A DNA stretch of 64,000 bases from Chryseobacterium scophthalmum (GTDB taxonomy: Bacteria > Bacteroidota > Bacteroidia > Flavobacteriales > Weeksellaceae), in the NCBI RefSeq assembly GCF_900143185.1, contig NZ_FSRQ01000001.1, forward strand, positions 248,001 through 312,000, read 5' to 3'. Shown piece by piece: positions 16,934 to 24,286 of this stretch (its first letter is position 1; each line of letters starts with the position of its first letter). The notes beneath the pieces are model-generated. The model saw nothing but the letters and a program-made list of their open reading frames with translations. It made no database searches and had not been told where the DNA came from. Made by a program: the position numbers and the translations under genes.

Positions 16934-17596
16934 TTATAATATGGAATTATTGTGACGAGATCTGAATATTTTTAAAACCTGTGCAAATTGATAATTGCTA
17001 ATGTCAAAATCATCAATCTTAATTTCAATTTTCTCATTATTATGGAAGAAATATAGATAATTAATTTCAGGCTTGTAATCATGTTTAGACTCTCGGCTAA
17101 CTAAATGTTTTGATGTAATTTTTTCAAGCTGAATTTCATCCCAAACATATATTGGTTGGTCTTTTATCTGAATTCCTTTTCTGTTTATAGAAATCATTAC
17201 TTTAGATATTTTCTTAATTTCTAAAATTATTTTTACGATGAAATAACCTGTAAATCCTATTAATAAAATCAATATAAATATTGAAGCGAAATTTGGTTTA
17301 ATGATAATTGATAAAAGAAAAAGAGTTCCGACCATCACAAAAATACTGTACGTAGAAATTGCTATAATTCTGCCAGAACGTGAATATTTAATAACTATTT
17401 CATCTGAAATGGTATCTTCATCATATCCAATTTTATCATGCTTATGAATATTGTATTCTTTATGAATAAAAACACCATTGATAAATGCACCAATAAAAAA
17501 TATAATAGAAATAATAAAATTATACTGAAGAAGATAAACTCCTATTGTAAAAGCTAAAATACCAAGTATGGCGTAAAAAATAATTCCGAATTTCAT
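16934..17596 (-). CDS. Membrane protein with C-terminal PH-like domain (short paralogue)
   Basis: A 220-residue protein: four hydrophobic helices (about residues 5-23, 27-45, 78-98 and 102-125) followed by a soluble C-terminal domain of about 90 residues. That domain has the strand pattern of bacterial PH-like folds (RKGIQIKDQPIYVWDEI, NNEKIEIKIDDFDI, then a final helix QVLKIFRSRH). The upstream gene encodes a clear paralogue: EIVIKYS aligns with EMVINYS, KIDDFDISNY with QIDDLDQQDY and LKIFRSR with LKFFRSK. The two are separated by 10 bp and surely co-transcribed, this one second. Function unknown. Confidence 0.75.
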   Translation of the reverse strand: MKFGIIFYAILGILAFTIGVYLLQYNFIISIIFFIGAFINGVFIHKEYNIHKHDKIGYDEDTISDEIVIKYSRSGRIIAISTYSIFVMVGTLFLLSIIIKPNFASIFILILLIGFTGYFIVKIILEIKKISKVMISINRKGIQIKDQPIYVWDEIQLEKITSKHLVSRESKHDYKPEINYLYFFHNNEKIEIKIDDFDISNYQFAQVLKIFRSRHNNSIL

Positions 17597-17606
17597 GTTT
17601 ATTTTA

Positions 17607-18923
17607 TTAATCTATTTCATATTGATTGTTCAACTTTGCATTCAATTTATCCTGAAAAGGAATTGCAATTTCATCATCAGTAAAAATATTGTAAGATGAA
17701 AGAATATCATTAGCACACCATCTGATTTTCCAATTATTGTCTTTGGTCATTTTTTGCATTTTTTGAATAATAATATTTCCTTTAGAAAAATCTTCTTCAT
17801 CAAGCCAAGAATCTATGAAGGTAAGTGCTTTTAGCCTAATTTTATCATCATTATCACTCAATTCTTGGTAGAGATAATCTATTACTTTTCGCGAAGCAGA
17901 TGATGGTTCAGAATCATAAAGAATTTCATCAAGAATCTTAAAAATTGTTTTCGAATCATTACTTTTTTTAGCAATTTCAAAAAGTCTGATAAATTCATTG
18001 GCAAGAAATTCTTTCCACATATCGGTATCTTCAGAAAGAGCGTAATAAATAGAATCAAGGTTTGTTTCTTCAAATTTTGTGAAGCTTTCGCAATATGCTT
18101 TTAACTCACTGGGATGTTTTTTGGCTTGAAACCTTATGTCTTCAAGGTTTTTCTGAAGTTCTTTTTCAGATAAAGAAAATAAATCGTTGAATTTTAAAAT
18201 GTTTTCAAAAATGGAAATGTCGGTTTTTATTTCTTGATTTTCCGGGTTTCTAAAATCTGATTTCTGAAATTTAGATCTGAAAAATTTTAAACATTTTTCA
18301 ATTTTATAATCTTGCTGGTCAAGATCATCAATCTGAAATTCAACTTTCTTATTTTTATAATTTAAAGTAAGATATTGTACATCTACTTCATATTTTGAAT
18401 GTTCTCTATGCTCTTGTTTTTTGATTAATCTTTCGTTTTTAATATTACTCCAAAGCATTTTTTCAGAATTTAAGATAATACCTTGATTATTAATTATTAA
18501 AATATCTTTCTGTGAAACTTTTTTCAATAATTTAAATATTTTAAAAAGATAAACGACAATAAAATAAGACGCAATCGCAATCATTACATATTCAAATCCT
18601 TTATAATTTTGATAATCAGTTCCTGCAAGACTTATAAAATATATTCCAACAATAATAAAAATCAGATAGCCTAAAAAAGTAATAGCTAACGATAGGTTTG
18701 AATAATTAATAACCATTTCTGTAGAAAAATCAGATTTTTCAATTTGAAAATCTTTTTCCTTTTGATACAAATATTCTGTGTAAGCGCACAAAGCACATAT
18801 TATAGAACCTATAGCAAAAGAAAGACTAAATAAAAATTCTTTTTCAAAAAAATAAACAGAGAGTACTGCAGAAATTACTGTTAGAAAGGAGAATAACAAC
18901 GTTCCATATTTTTGTTTAATCAT
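17607..18923 (-). CDS. Membrane protein with PH-like domain and extra C-terminal helical region (long paralogue)
   Basis: A 438-residue protein. Residues 1-215 repeat the plan of its downstream neighbour: four membrane helices, then a PH-like domain (NNQGIILNSEKMLWSNI, NKKVEFQIDDLDQQDY, CLKFFRSKF). Residues 240-430 are a soluble, acidic, helix-rich extension with HEAT-like features, notably EEDFSKGNIIIQKM and NNWKIRWCANDILSSY, where helices pair every 35-40 residues. It is first in a two-gene operon with 16934-17596 and diverges from ppc. A scaffold role at the membrane is plausible but inferred from architecture only. Confidence 0.75.
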   Translation of the reverse strand: MIKQKYGTLLFSFLTVISAVLSVYFFEKEFLFSLSFAIGSIICALCAYTEYLYQKEKDFQIEKSDFSTEMVINYSNLSLAITFLGYLIFIIVGIYFISLAGTDYQNYKGFEYVMIAIASYFIVVYLFKIFKLLKKVSQKDILIINNQGIILNSEKMLWSNIKNERLIKKQEHREHSKYEVDVQYLTLNYKNKKVEFQIDDLDQQDYKIEKCLKFFRSKFQKSDFRNPENQEIKTDISIFENILKFNDLFSLSEKELQKNLEDIRFQAKKHPSELKAYCESFTKFEETNLDSIYYALSEDTDMWKEFLANEFIRLFEIAKKSNDSKTIFKILDEILYDSEPSSASRKVIDYLYQELSDNDDKIRLKALTFIDSWLDEEDFSKGNIIIQKMQKMTKDNNWKIRWCANDILSSYNIFTDDEIAIPFQDKLNAKLNNQYEID

Positions 18924-19045
18924 GTTTTTTTAAGTTTTTAGCGAAGATACATTTTAAACATAATTTTGAAAGAGTCAAATAAAAATATTCATGAAATTTC
19001 ATATTATTTTAAACCGATTTACTCGCAAATAAATTTAAAATCTCC

Positions 19046-19053
19046 TACATTTG
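19046..19053 (+). promoter_or_regulatory. -7 box 4 nt before the ppc start
   Basis: TAcaTTTG ends 4 nt before the ATG at 19058. The position repeats that at pheA and the helicase gene and again implies little or no 5' leader. Confidence 0.45.
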
Positions 19054-19057
19054 TTAT

Positions 19058-21592
19058 ATGATACACGACCAGCGCGCAGAAAAATTCAGGCAGATTGTGG
19101 AAAATAAGTTCCAAATCTACAATTCATTATTTATGAGCCTGCCTTATGATAAAATGACCAATATCGGGATGTTGCTTCCGTTTCTTTGTGAAGAAAGTAA
19201 AAATGGTTATGATGAAGGGAAAACTCCTGTAGAAATCGTTGAAGAATTCTTTAAAAATCATACCGATTTAGAAACTGAAGAGCAAAAACTGGAACTGCTT
19301 TTTAAAATTATACAATATATTGAAAGACAGGTGGTTTTGTTTGATAGTATTGAGGATGCCGCATTTCCCGGATTGCATTCTGAAAGCGACAACGGAACGG
19401 TTACCAATCTTTATGAAAGATCTTTTCACGATCATAAATTAGAAAAAGTACGTGAAAAACTGAAAGATTTCACGGTTAAAGTTGTTTTTACAGCGCACCC
19501 GACTCAGTTTTATCCGAGTTCGGTTCAACGTATCATTCATGATTTAAGAAAGGCAATTACGGATGATTCTATTACCAATATTGATACACTTTTGCAGCAA
19601 CTAGGAAAAACACCTTTTGTGAATAAAGAAAAGCCAACTCCGATTGATGAAGCGTTGAGTATCATTCATTATTTGCGATATGTGTATTATGATACGATTG
19701 GAGAATTATTTACGAAAATCAGAAAAACTTTTGATAACGGACATTTTAACCTGCATGAAGATATCATTCAGCTTGGTTTTTGGCCGGGAGGTGACCGCGA
19801 TGGAAATCCTTTTGTGACGGCACCTGTTACGAAAAGAGTTTCGGAAGAGCTTCGTACCGCAATTCTGAAATCTTATTACGGGAATCTGAAGGATGTAAGA
19901 AGAAGGTTGAGCTTTAGAGGGGTATCTGAAATTTTAACGCAGCTAAGTAATGAACTATACACTGCGATTTTTAGAAATGAAAAAATTACTACAGAAGATA
20001 TTTTAAAAAGACTGAACGATGTAGAAAAAATCTTAATCAACGAGCACAATTCTCTGTTTTTAGATTTGCTTCAGAATTTCAGAGATCGTGTGAAAATTTT
20101 CGGAACTCACTTTGCAACTTTAGACATTCGTCAGGATAGCAGAATTCACCAGAAAGTAATTGATGATGTTTATACAAAACTCTTTGAAAATTCAGACGCT
20201 GATTATGTTGAAAAATTCAATAAACTGATTGAAGTTTCAGAAAAAATTGAGACGGAATCTTTTGATGAAATTGTTTCAGATACACTCGTAAATGTTGCTC
20301 AAATCAAAGAAATTCAAGAGTTAAACGGGCTTCGTGGAATGAACCGATATATTATTTCAAATTCCGATGCTGTGAAAGATGTGATGAATGTGTATGCATT
20401 TTTCAAAATCTCAGGTTATAAAGATGAAGAAATTGATATGGATATTGTTCCGCTTTTCGAAACAATGGAAGGTCTTGCCAATGCTGAAAATGTGATGAAT
20501 GAATTGTACCAAAATCCGGTTTATCAGAAACATTTGAAAAGAAGAGGAAATCAACAAACGATTATGCTTGGCTTTTCAGATGGTACAAAAGATGGTGGTT
20601 ATCTTAAGGCAAACTGGGAAATTTATAAAGCAAAAGAAGTTCTCACCAAACTTTCAGAAGAAAACGGAATTAAAGTAATTTTCTTCGACGGAAGAGGCGG
20701 ACCTCCTGCAAGAGGTGGCGGAAAAACCCACGATTTTTATGCATCACAAGGAAAAACAATTGCCAATAATAAAATTGAATTAACCATTCAAGGACAAACG
20801 ATTACAAGTATTTTCGGGAATAAAGAACAGGCAAAATATAACTTTGAACAGCTTTTAACAGCCGGAGTTGAGAATGACGTTTTCAAAAATTCAAAAAAAG
20901 ATTTAACCGAAAAAGAAAGAGCTTTAATTATCGAATTGGCGGATATCAGTTATCAAAAATATTCAGATTTAAAGGCACATCCTATGTTCGTTCCGTATTT
21001 GCAGGAAATGAGTACGTTGGAATATTACGGGAAAACCAATATTGGAAGCCGTCCTTCAAAACGTGGTGGCGATAGCGAACTTAAATTTGAAGATTTAAGA
21101 GCAATTCCTTTTGTGGGATCTTGGTCTCAACTGAAGCAGAATGTTCCCGGATTTTTCGGGTTTGGTTTTGCGATGCAGCAAATGAAAGAGCAGGGTAGGT
21201 TTGAGGAAGTAATCGATTTGTATAAAGGTTCAGATTTCTTTAAAACTTTAGTTTTAAACTCGATGATGAGTATGAACAAATCTTATTTCCCGTTAACGTA
21301 TTACATTAAAAACAATCCGAAATTTGGTGAATTCTGGAATGTTTTATTTTCTGAATACAACCTTTCAAAAGATATTATGCTTGAATTGACAGGGTTTAAA
21401 CAACTTCAGCAAGAAGATCCGTTATCAAGAAAGTCGGTGAAAATAAGAGAAAGAATTGTACTTCCTTTGTTGAGCATTCAGCAATATGCTTTAATGAAAA
21501 TTCAGAAAGGTGAAGGTAATAAAGAAGCTTACGAAAAATTGGTAACACGTTCTTTATTTGGAAATATTAATGCAAGTAGAAATTCAGCGTAA
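19058..21592 (+). CDS. ppc: Phosphoenolpyruvate carboxylase
   Basis: Carboxylates PEP to oxaloacetate, the anaplerotic entry into the TCA cycle. At 844 residues it is slightly shorter than the E. coli enzyme (883). The catalytic His147 lies in FTAHPTQ (145-149), GFWPGGDRDGNPF spans 240-252, and GFSDGTKDGGY (505-515) corresponds to the usual GYSDSxKDxG. The glycine-rich active-site loop reads FDGRGGPPARGGGKTH (543-558), with Asp544 where most PEPCs have His, while the catalytic Arg residues are kept. The C-terminus ends RNSA where E. coli has RNTG. It is transcribed alone and shares a bidirectional terminator with mscS. Confidence 0.95.
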   Translation: MIHDQRAEKFRQIVENKFQIYNSLFMSLPYDKMTNIGMLLPFLCEESKNGYDEGKTPVEIVEEFFKNHTDLETEEQKLELLFKIIQYIERQVVLFDSIEDAAFPGLHSESDNGTVTNLYERSFHDHKLEKVREKLKDFTVKVVFTAHPTQFYPSSVQRIIHDLRKAITDDSITNIDTLLQQLGKTPFVNKEKPTPIDEALSIIHYLRYVYYDTIGELFTKIRKTFDNGHFNLHEDIIQLGFWPGGDRDGNPFVTAPVTKRVSEELRTAILKSYYGNLKDVRRRLSFRGVSEILTQLSNELYTAIFRNEKITTEDILKRLNDVEKILINEHNSLFLDLLQNFRDRVKIFGTHFATLDIRQDSRIHQKVIDDVYTKLFENSDADYVEKFNKLIEVSEKIETESFDEIVSDTLVNVAQIKEIQELNGLRGMNRYIISNSDAVKDVMNVYAFFKISGYKDEEIDMDIVPLFETMEGLANAENVMNELYQNPVYQKHLKRRGNQQTIMLGFSDGTKDGGYLKANWEIYKAKEVLTKLSEENGIKVIFFDGRGGPPARGGGKTHDFYASQGKTIANNKIELTIQGQTITSIFGNKEQAKYNFEQLLTAGVENDVFKNSKKDLTEKERALIIELADISYQKYSDLKAHPMFVPYLQEMSTLEYYGKTNIGSRPSKRGGDSELKFEDLRAIPFVGSWSQLKQNVPGFFGFGFAMQQMKEQGRFEEVIDLYKGSDFFKTLVLNSMMSMNKSYFPLTYYIKNNPKFGEFWNVLFSEYNLSKDIMLELTGFKQLQQEDPLSRKSVKIRERIVLPLLSIQQYALMKIQKGEGNKEAYEKLVTRSLFGNINASRNSA

Positions 21593-21613
21593 AGAATTTT
21601 TAGAAATAAATTA

Positions 21614-21642
21614 AAAGAGACTGCCATAAAGACAGTCTCTTT
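21614..21642. terminator. Bidirectional terminator between ppc and the mscS-like gene
   Basis: aaagagactg and cagtctcttt form a perfect 10-bp stem over a 9-nt loop, with T-runs in both directions. It sits between the converging stop codons. Confidence 0.8.
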
Positions 21643-21644
21643 TT

Positions 21645-22535
21645 TTATAAGCCTAATTTGTCATTAGGATTTGCCTGTTCACTGGCCTGATTAATCAAAT
21701 TGATGCTTGTCGGCGTAACCAAAGGGATATTGTCTGCATCGAGACGTTTTTTTATTTTTTCTAAAGCCTCACTTTTGATGTGAAGCATATTAGAACCAAC
21801 TGCAATCCAGAATTTAGCCTGAAGATTGAAAATTCCCTGCTTTAAGCTTGTAAAATTCACTTCAGCGGTTTCAAGCTTATCGATGTTTTCTAAATTTTTG
21901 ATAACATCCAAAATCCCTTGCTGTGCTTTGCTGACATCTTCATCGGCAGGAATTTCAAAATCTAAAATAATTCTTCTCTGCGGTGATGCTGTAATGTTAT
22001 AAAACGGCGCATTAAAAATGACCTGATTCGGAATGTATGCTTTTTTTCCGTCATCGGTAATCATTTTTGTCGTTAAAAAACCTATTTCCTGTACAGTTCC
22101 CGAATGATTTCCTATCGTGATATAATCTCCCACTTTGAAAGCTTTATCAATCCCGATCAGCATTCCTGAGAAAATACTTGAAACCAAATCTTTCAGAGCA
22201 ACACCGGCAATTACACCGGCAACACCTAAACTACCGATAAACTTCCATAAAAAGCCACTGAATCCCATGATTTCAAGAGCAATAAATGACCCCATCATCA
22301 TGATAATAAATCTGAAAATTCCGATAATTGTCACTACAGATCCTTCCTTTTTACTATTTGGAAAAACCTTGTGCATGATTTTTACGGCAAGCTTACTAAG
22401 ATATTTACTGGTGAAAAGAAAAAACAAAAAAACTAAAATACCCACTACAAGCTTCGGCGTGAGCTTGGCAAATGCGATATACCAATTCTCTAAAACTTTA
22501 TATACTGTATCTACGTAGCTTAAGCCATAATCCAT
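21645..22535 (-). CDS. Small-conductance mechanosensitive channel (MscS family)
   Basis: A 296-residue inner-membrane channel that opens under hypo-osmotic stress. Three membrane helices occupy about residues 20-45, 65-85 and 90-115; the third is the Gly/Ala-rich pore helix (SLGVAGVIAGVALKDLV). The MscS beta domain follows with FKVGDYITIGNHSGTVQEIGFLTTKM, and the C-terminal alpha/beta domain ends near TPTSINL. It has the length of E. coli MscS (286) without added domains. It is monocistronic and convergent with ppc. Confidence 0.93.
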   Translation of the reverse strand: MDYGLSYVDTVYKVLENWYIAFAKLTPKLVVGILVFLFFLFTSKYLSKLAVKIMHKVFPNSKKEGSVVTIIGIFRFIIMMMGSFIALEIMGFSGFLWKFIGSLGVAGVIAGVALKDLVSSIFSGMLIGIDKAFKVGDYITIGNHSGTVQEIGFLTTKMITDDGKKAYIPNQVIFNAPFYNITASPQRRIILDFEIPADEDVSKAQQGILDVIKNLENIDKLETAEVNFTSLKQGIFNLQAKFWIAVGSNMLHIKSEALEKIKKRLDADNIPLVTPTSINLINQASEQANPNDKLGL

Positions 22536-22576
22536 AATAATCTTTTAAATTTTAAAATATTTTTTAAGCAAAAATT

Positions 22577-22612
22577 TTGCCAGTTATAAAAAGTCTATTA
22601 AATTTGTAGACT
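22577..22612 (+). promoter_or_regulatory. Peroxiredoxin promoter with a palindrome around the -7 box
   Basis: A -33 TTG (22577-22579), a 19-nt spacer and TAaaTTTG (22599-22606) form a textbook Bacteroidota promoter. The box is framed by agtcta (22592-22597) and tagact (22607-22612), a perfect 6-bp inverted repeat with a 9-nt centre. A regulator bound there would block the promoter, so this is a candidate operator. Confidence 0.6.
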
Positions 22613-22628
22613 AATAAAACAAAATATT

Positions 22629-23264
22629 ATGTCAATCAAACTAGGAGATACCGCACCCAACTTTCAGGCAGATTCATCATTAGGAAATATTGATTTTTAC
22701 GAATACTTAGGAAATTCTTGGGGGATTTTATTTTCTCACCCTGCTGATTTTACTCCGGTTTGTACGACAGAATTAGGTTTTACTTCGAAACTGCAGTCAG
22801 ATTTTGAGAAAAAAAATACAAAGGTGATTGCATTAAGTGTAGATGGAGTAGAAGATCACAAAAAATGGATTGATGATATTAATGAAACTCAAAATACAGA
22901 AGTGAGGTTTCCGATTATTGCAGATAAAGACAGAAAAGTTTCGGAACAATATGATTTTATTCATCCGAATGCTTCTGCAACTGCAACAGTTCGTTCATTA
23001 TTAATTATTGATCCTGACAAGAAAGTGAGATTGATTATTACGTATCCTGCTTCTACAGGAAGAAATTTTAATGAAATCAACAGAGTTTTAGATTCTCTTC
23101 AGCTCGTAGATTCTCATAAAATTGCAACGCCTGTCAACTGGAATGATGGTGACGATGTAATTATTCCACCGTCTATTTCTACAGAAGATGCTCGAAATAT
23201 TTTTCCTAAAGGTGTTACCGAAATAAAACCTTATTTACGATACACGCCGCAACCCAATAAATAG
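22629..23264 (+). CDS. 1-Cys peroxiredoxin (Prx6 type)
   Basis: Reduces peroxides in the cytoplasm. The 211-residue length and the motif HPADFTPVCTTELG (peroxidatic Cys45) mark the Prx6 subfamily. Cys45 is the only cysteine in the protein, so there is no resolving Cys and an external thiol must regenerate it. Other conserved points are Arg in ATVRSLLIIDP and the long C-terminal arm (TPVNWNDGDDVIIPPSI) typical of Prx6. It is transcribed alone from a strong promoter carrying a palindrome, convergent with an outer-membrane barrel gene. Confidence 0.94.
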   Translation: MSIKLGDTAPNFQADSSLGNIDFYEYLGNSWGILFSHPADFTPVCTTELGFTSKLQSDFEKKNTKVIALSVDGVEDHKKWIDDINETQNTEVRFPIIADKDRKVSEQYDFIHPNASATATVRSLLIIDPDKKVRLIITYPASTGRNFNEINRVLDSLQLVDSHKIATPVNWNDGDDVIIPPSISTEDARNIFPKGVTEIKPYLRYTPQPNK

Positions 23265-23310
23265 GCTTAGATTTTTTATTTATTATATATAGTTTAGTTT
23301 TAATTTGAAG

Positions 23311-23342
23311 AAAGCGGCTTGGAATTTCTCCCAAGCCGCTTT
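23311..23342. terminator. Bidirectional terminator after the peroxiredoxin gene
   Basis: aaagcggcttgg pairs perfectly with ccaagccgcttt (12 bp) around an 8-nt loop, between two converging genes. The flanking T-runs are short, but the stem is GC-rich. Confidence 0.75.
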
Positions 23343-23369
23343 CGTTTATTATGATAAAACTGTGTTTTA

Positions 23370-23960
23370 TTATCTTACGTCGTTAGCAATGCTTTTAGCT
23401 TTTGAAGTTGGTAAATAAATACTGAAACCAACATTAAATGTAATGTTTGAGTTTAATCCTTCATTACCAAATCCTGCTTGTCCTTGATATTTTACTAATC
23501 CTTCAAGTCCAATATTTGGAGTAATGAAATATGAGTAACCAGGACCAACTCCGAAATCTAGACCAGTTGTAGAGTTACCACTTTCAACAGAAGATCCACC
23601 AATACCTACGTTACCTTCAAAAAACCATCTACCGTGATTCAATAAATTGTCAACTCCTTTTTCTCCTGGTGAAAGGAAATAACGCCCTAAAGCTCCAACT
23701 CCATAATCAAATCTTGTAGGGCTTCCGTTTGTTACTTTAGAAATCCCTAAATTTACGTAACCACCGACAGCAACATTGTCTTCTACAAAGTATGCTCCTT
23801 TAGGTTGTAATGCAATGCTATAACCTCCACCAGTGTTTAGTCCGAAGTTACTTGAAAGTAAACTACTTCCTACCATCCAGTTACCTTTTTGAATTTGTGC
23901 ATTTGCGGTAGTAGCTAAACCTGCGATAGCTAATATTCCTGTAAAAATTAACTTTTTCAT
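23370..23960 (-). CDS. Outer-membrane beta-barrel protein
   Basis: A 196-residue protein with a signal peptide (residues 1-21, cleaved after ANA). The mature part has about eight amphipathic strands separated by short turns, rich in Gly, Tyr and Phe (for example GNWMVGSSLL, GVGALGRYFLS, GFSIYLP), as expected of a small porin-like barrel. The typical C-terminal aromatic is not at the very end because a 15-residue polar tail (SKAKSIANDVR) follows. Function unknown. It is monocistronic with a long upstream spacer. Confidence 0.8.
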   Translation of the reverse strand: MKKLIFTGILAIAGLATTANAQIQKGNWMVGSSLLSSNFGLNTGGGYSIALQPKGAYFVEDNVAVGGYVNLGISKVTNGSPTRFDYGVGALGRYFLSPGEKGVDNLLNHGRWFFEGNVGIGGSSVESGNSTTGLDFGVGPGYSYFITPNIGLEGLVKYQGQAGFGNEGLNSNITFNVGFSIYLPTSKAKSIANDVR

Positions 23961-24235
23961 ATTTATAATTTTAATATTAATGTTTATTATTTTGTTAAAA
24001 GTTAAAATTCAATTAATGTGCCAAAATGCTTATTGTGAAAAGGATTTAAATATTTTCAAGAGTTTTGTTAACTAAAAATTAACTTTTTTTTGTTGTTATA
24101 AATTAAGAATATTGTAATTGAATTTGCGAAATATTTTAACATAAATAAGAAAACAAAAGTGATTCATAACGCTTTTACTAATGAAGTAATAAAAAAATAT
24201 TAGTAAGACTTTCTTTTAGATTTTAAAATAAAAAA
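23961..24235. other. Long AT-rich spacer between two minus-strand genes
   Basis: 275 bases with no open frame worth reporting and no recognised RNA. It must carry the promoter of the barrel gene, but I see no clear TAnnTTTG box on the minus strand. A small palindrome (gttaa/ttaac, 24067-24083) is followed by T on the plus strand; too weak to call a terminator. Confidence 0.5.
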
Positions 24236-24261
24236 TGGAAGTTACAATATTGCAACTTCCA
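24236..24261 (-). terminator. Terminator after the siderophore receptor gene
   Basis: tggaagttacaa pairs with ttgcaacttcca with one mismatch, and a T-rich run follows on the minus strand. It lies 25 nt beyond the stop codon. Confidence 0.7.
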
Positions 24262-24286
24262 CTTTATATAATGATTGATCAATTAT

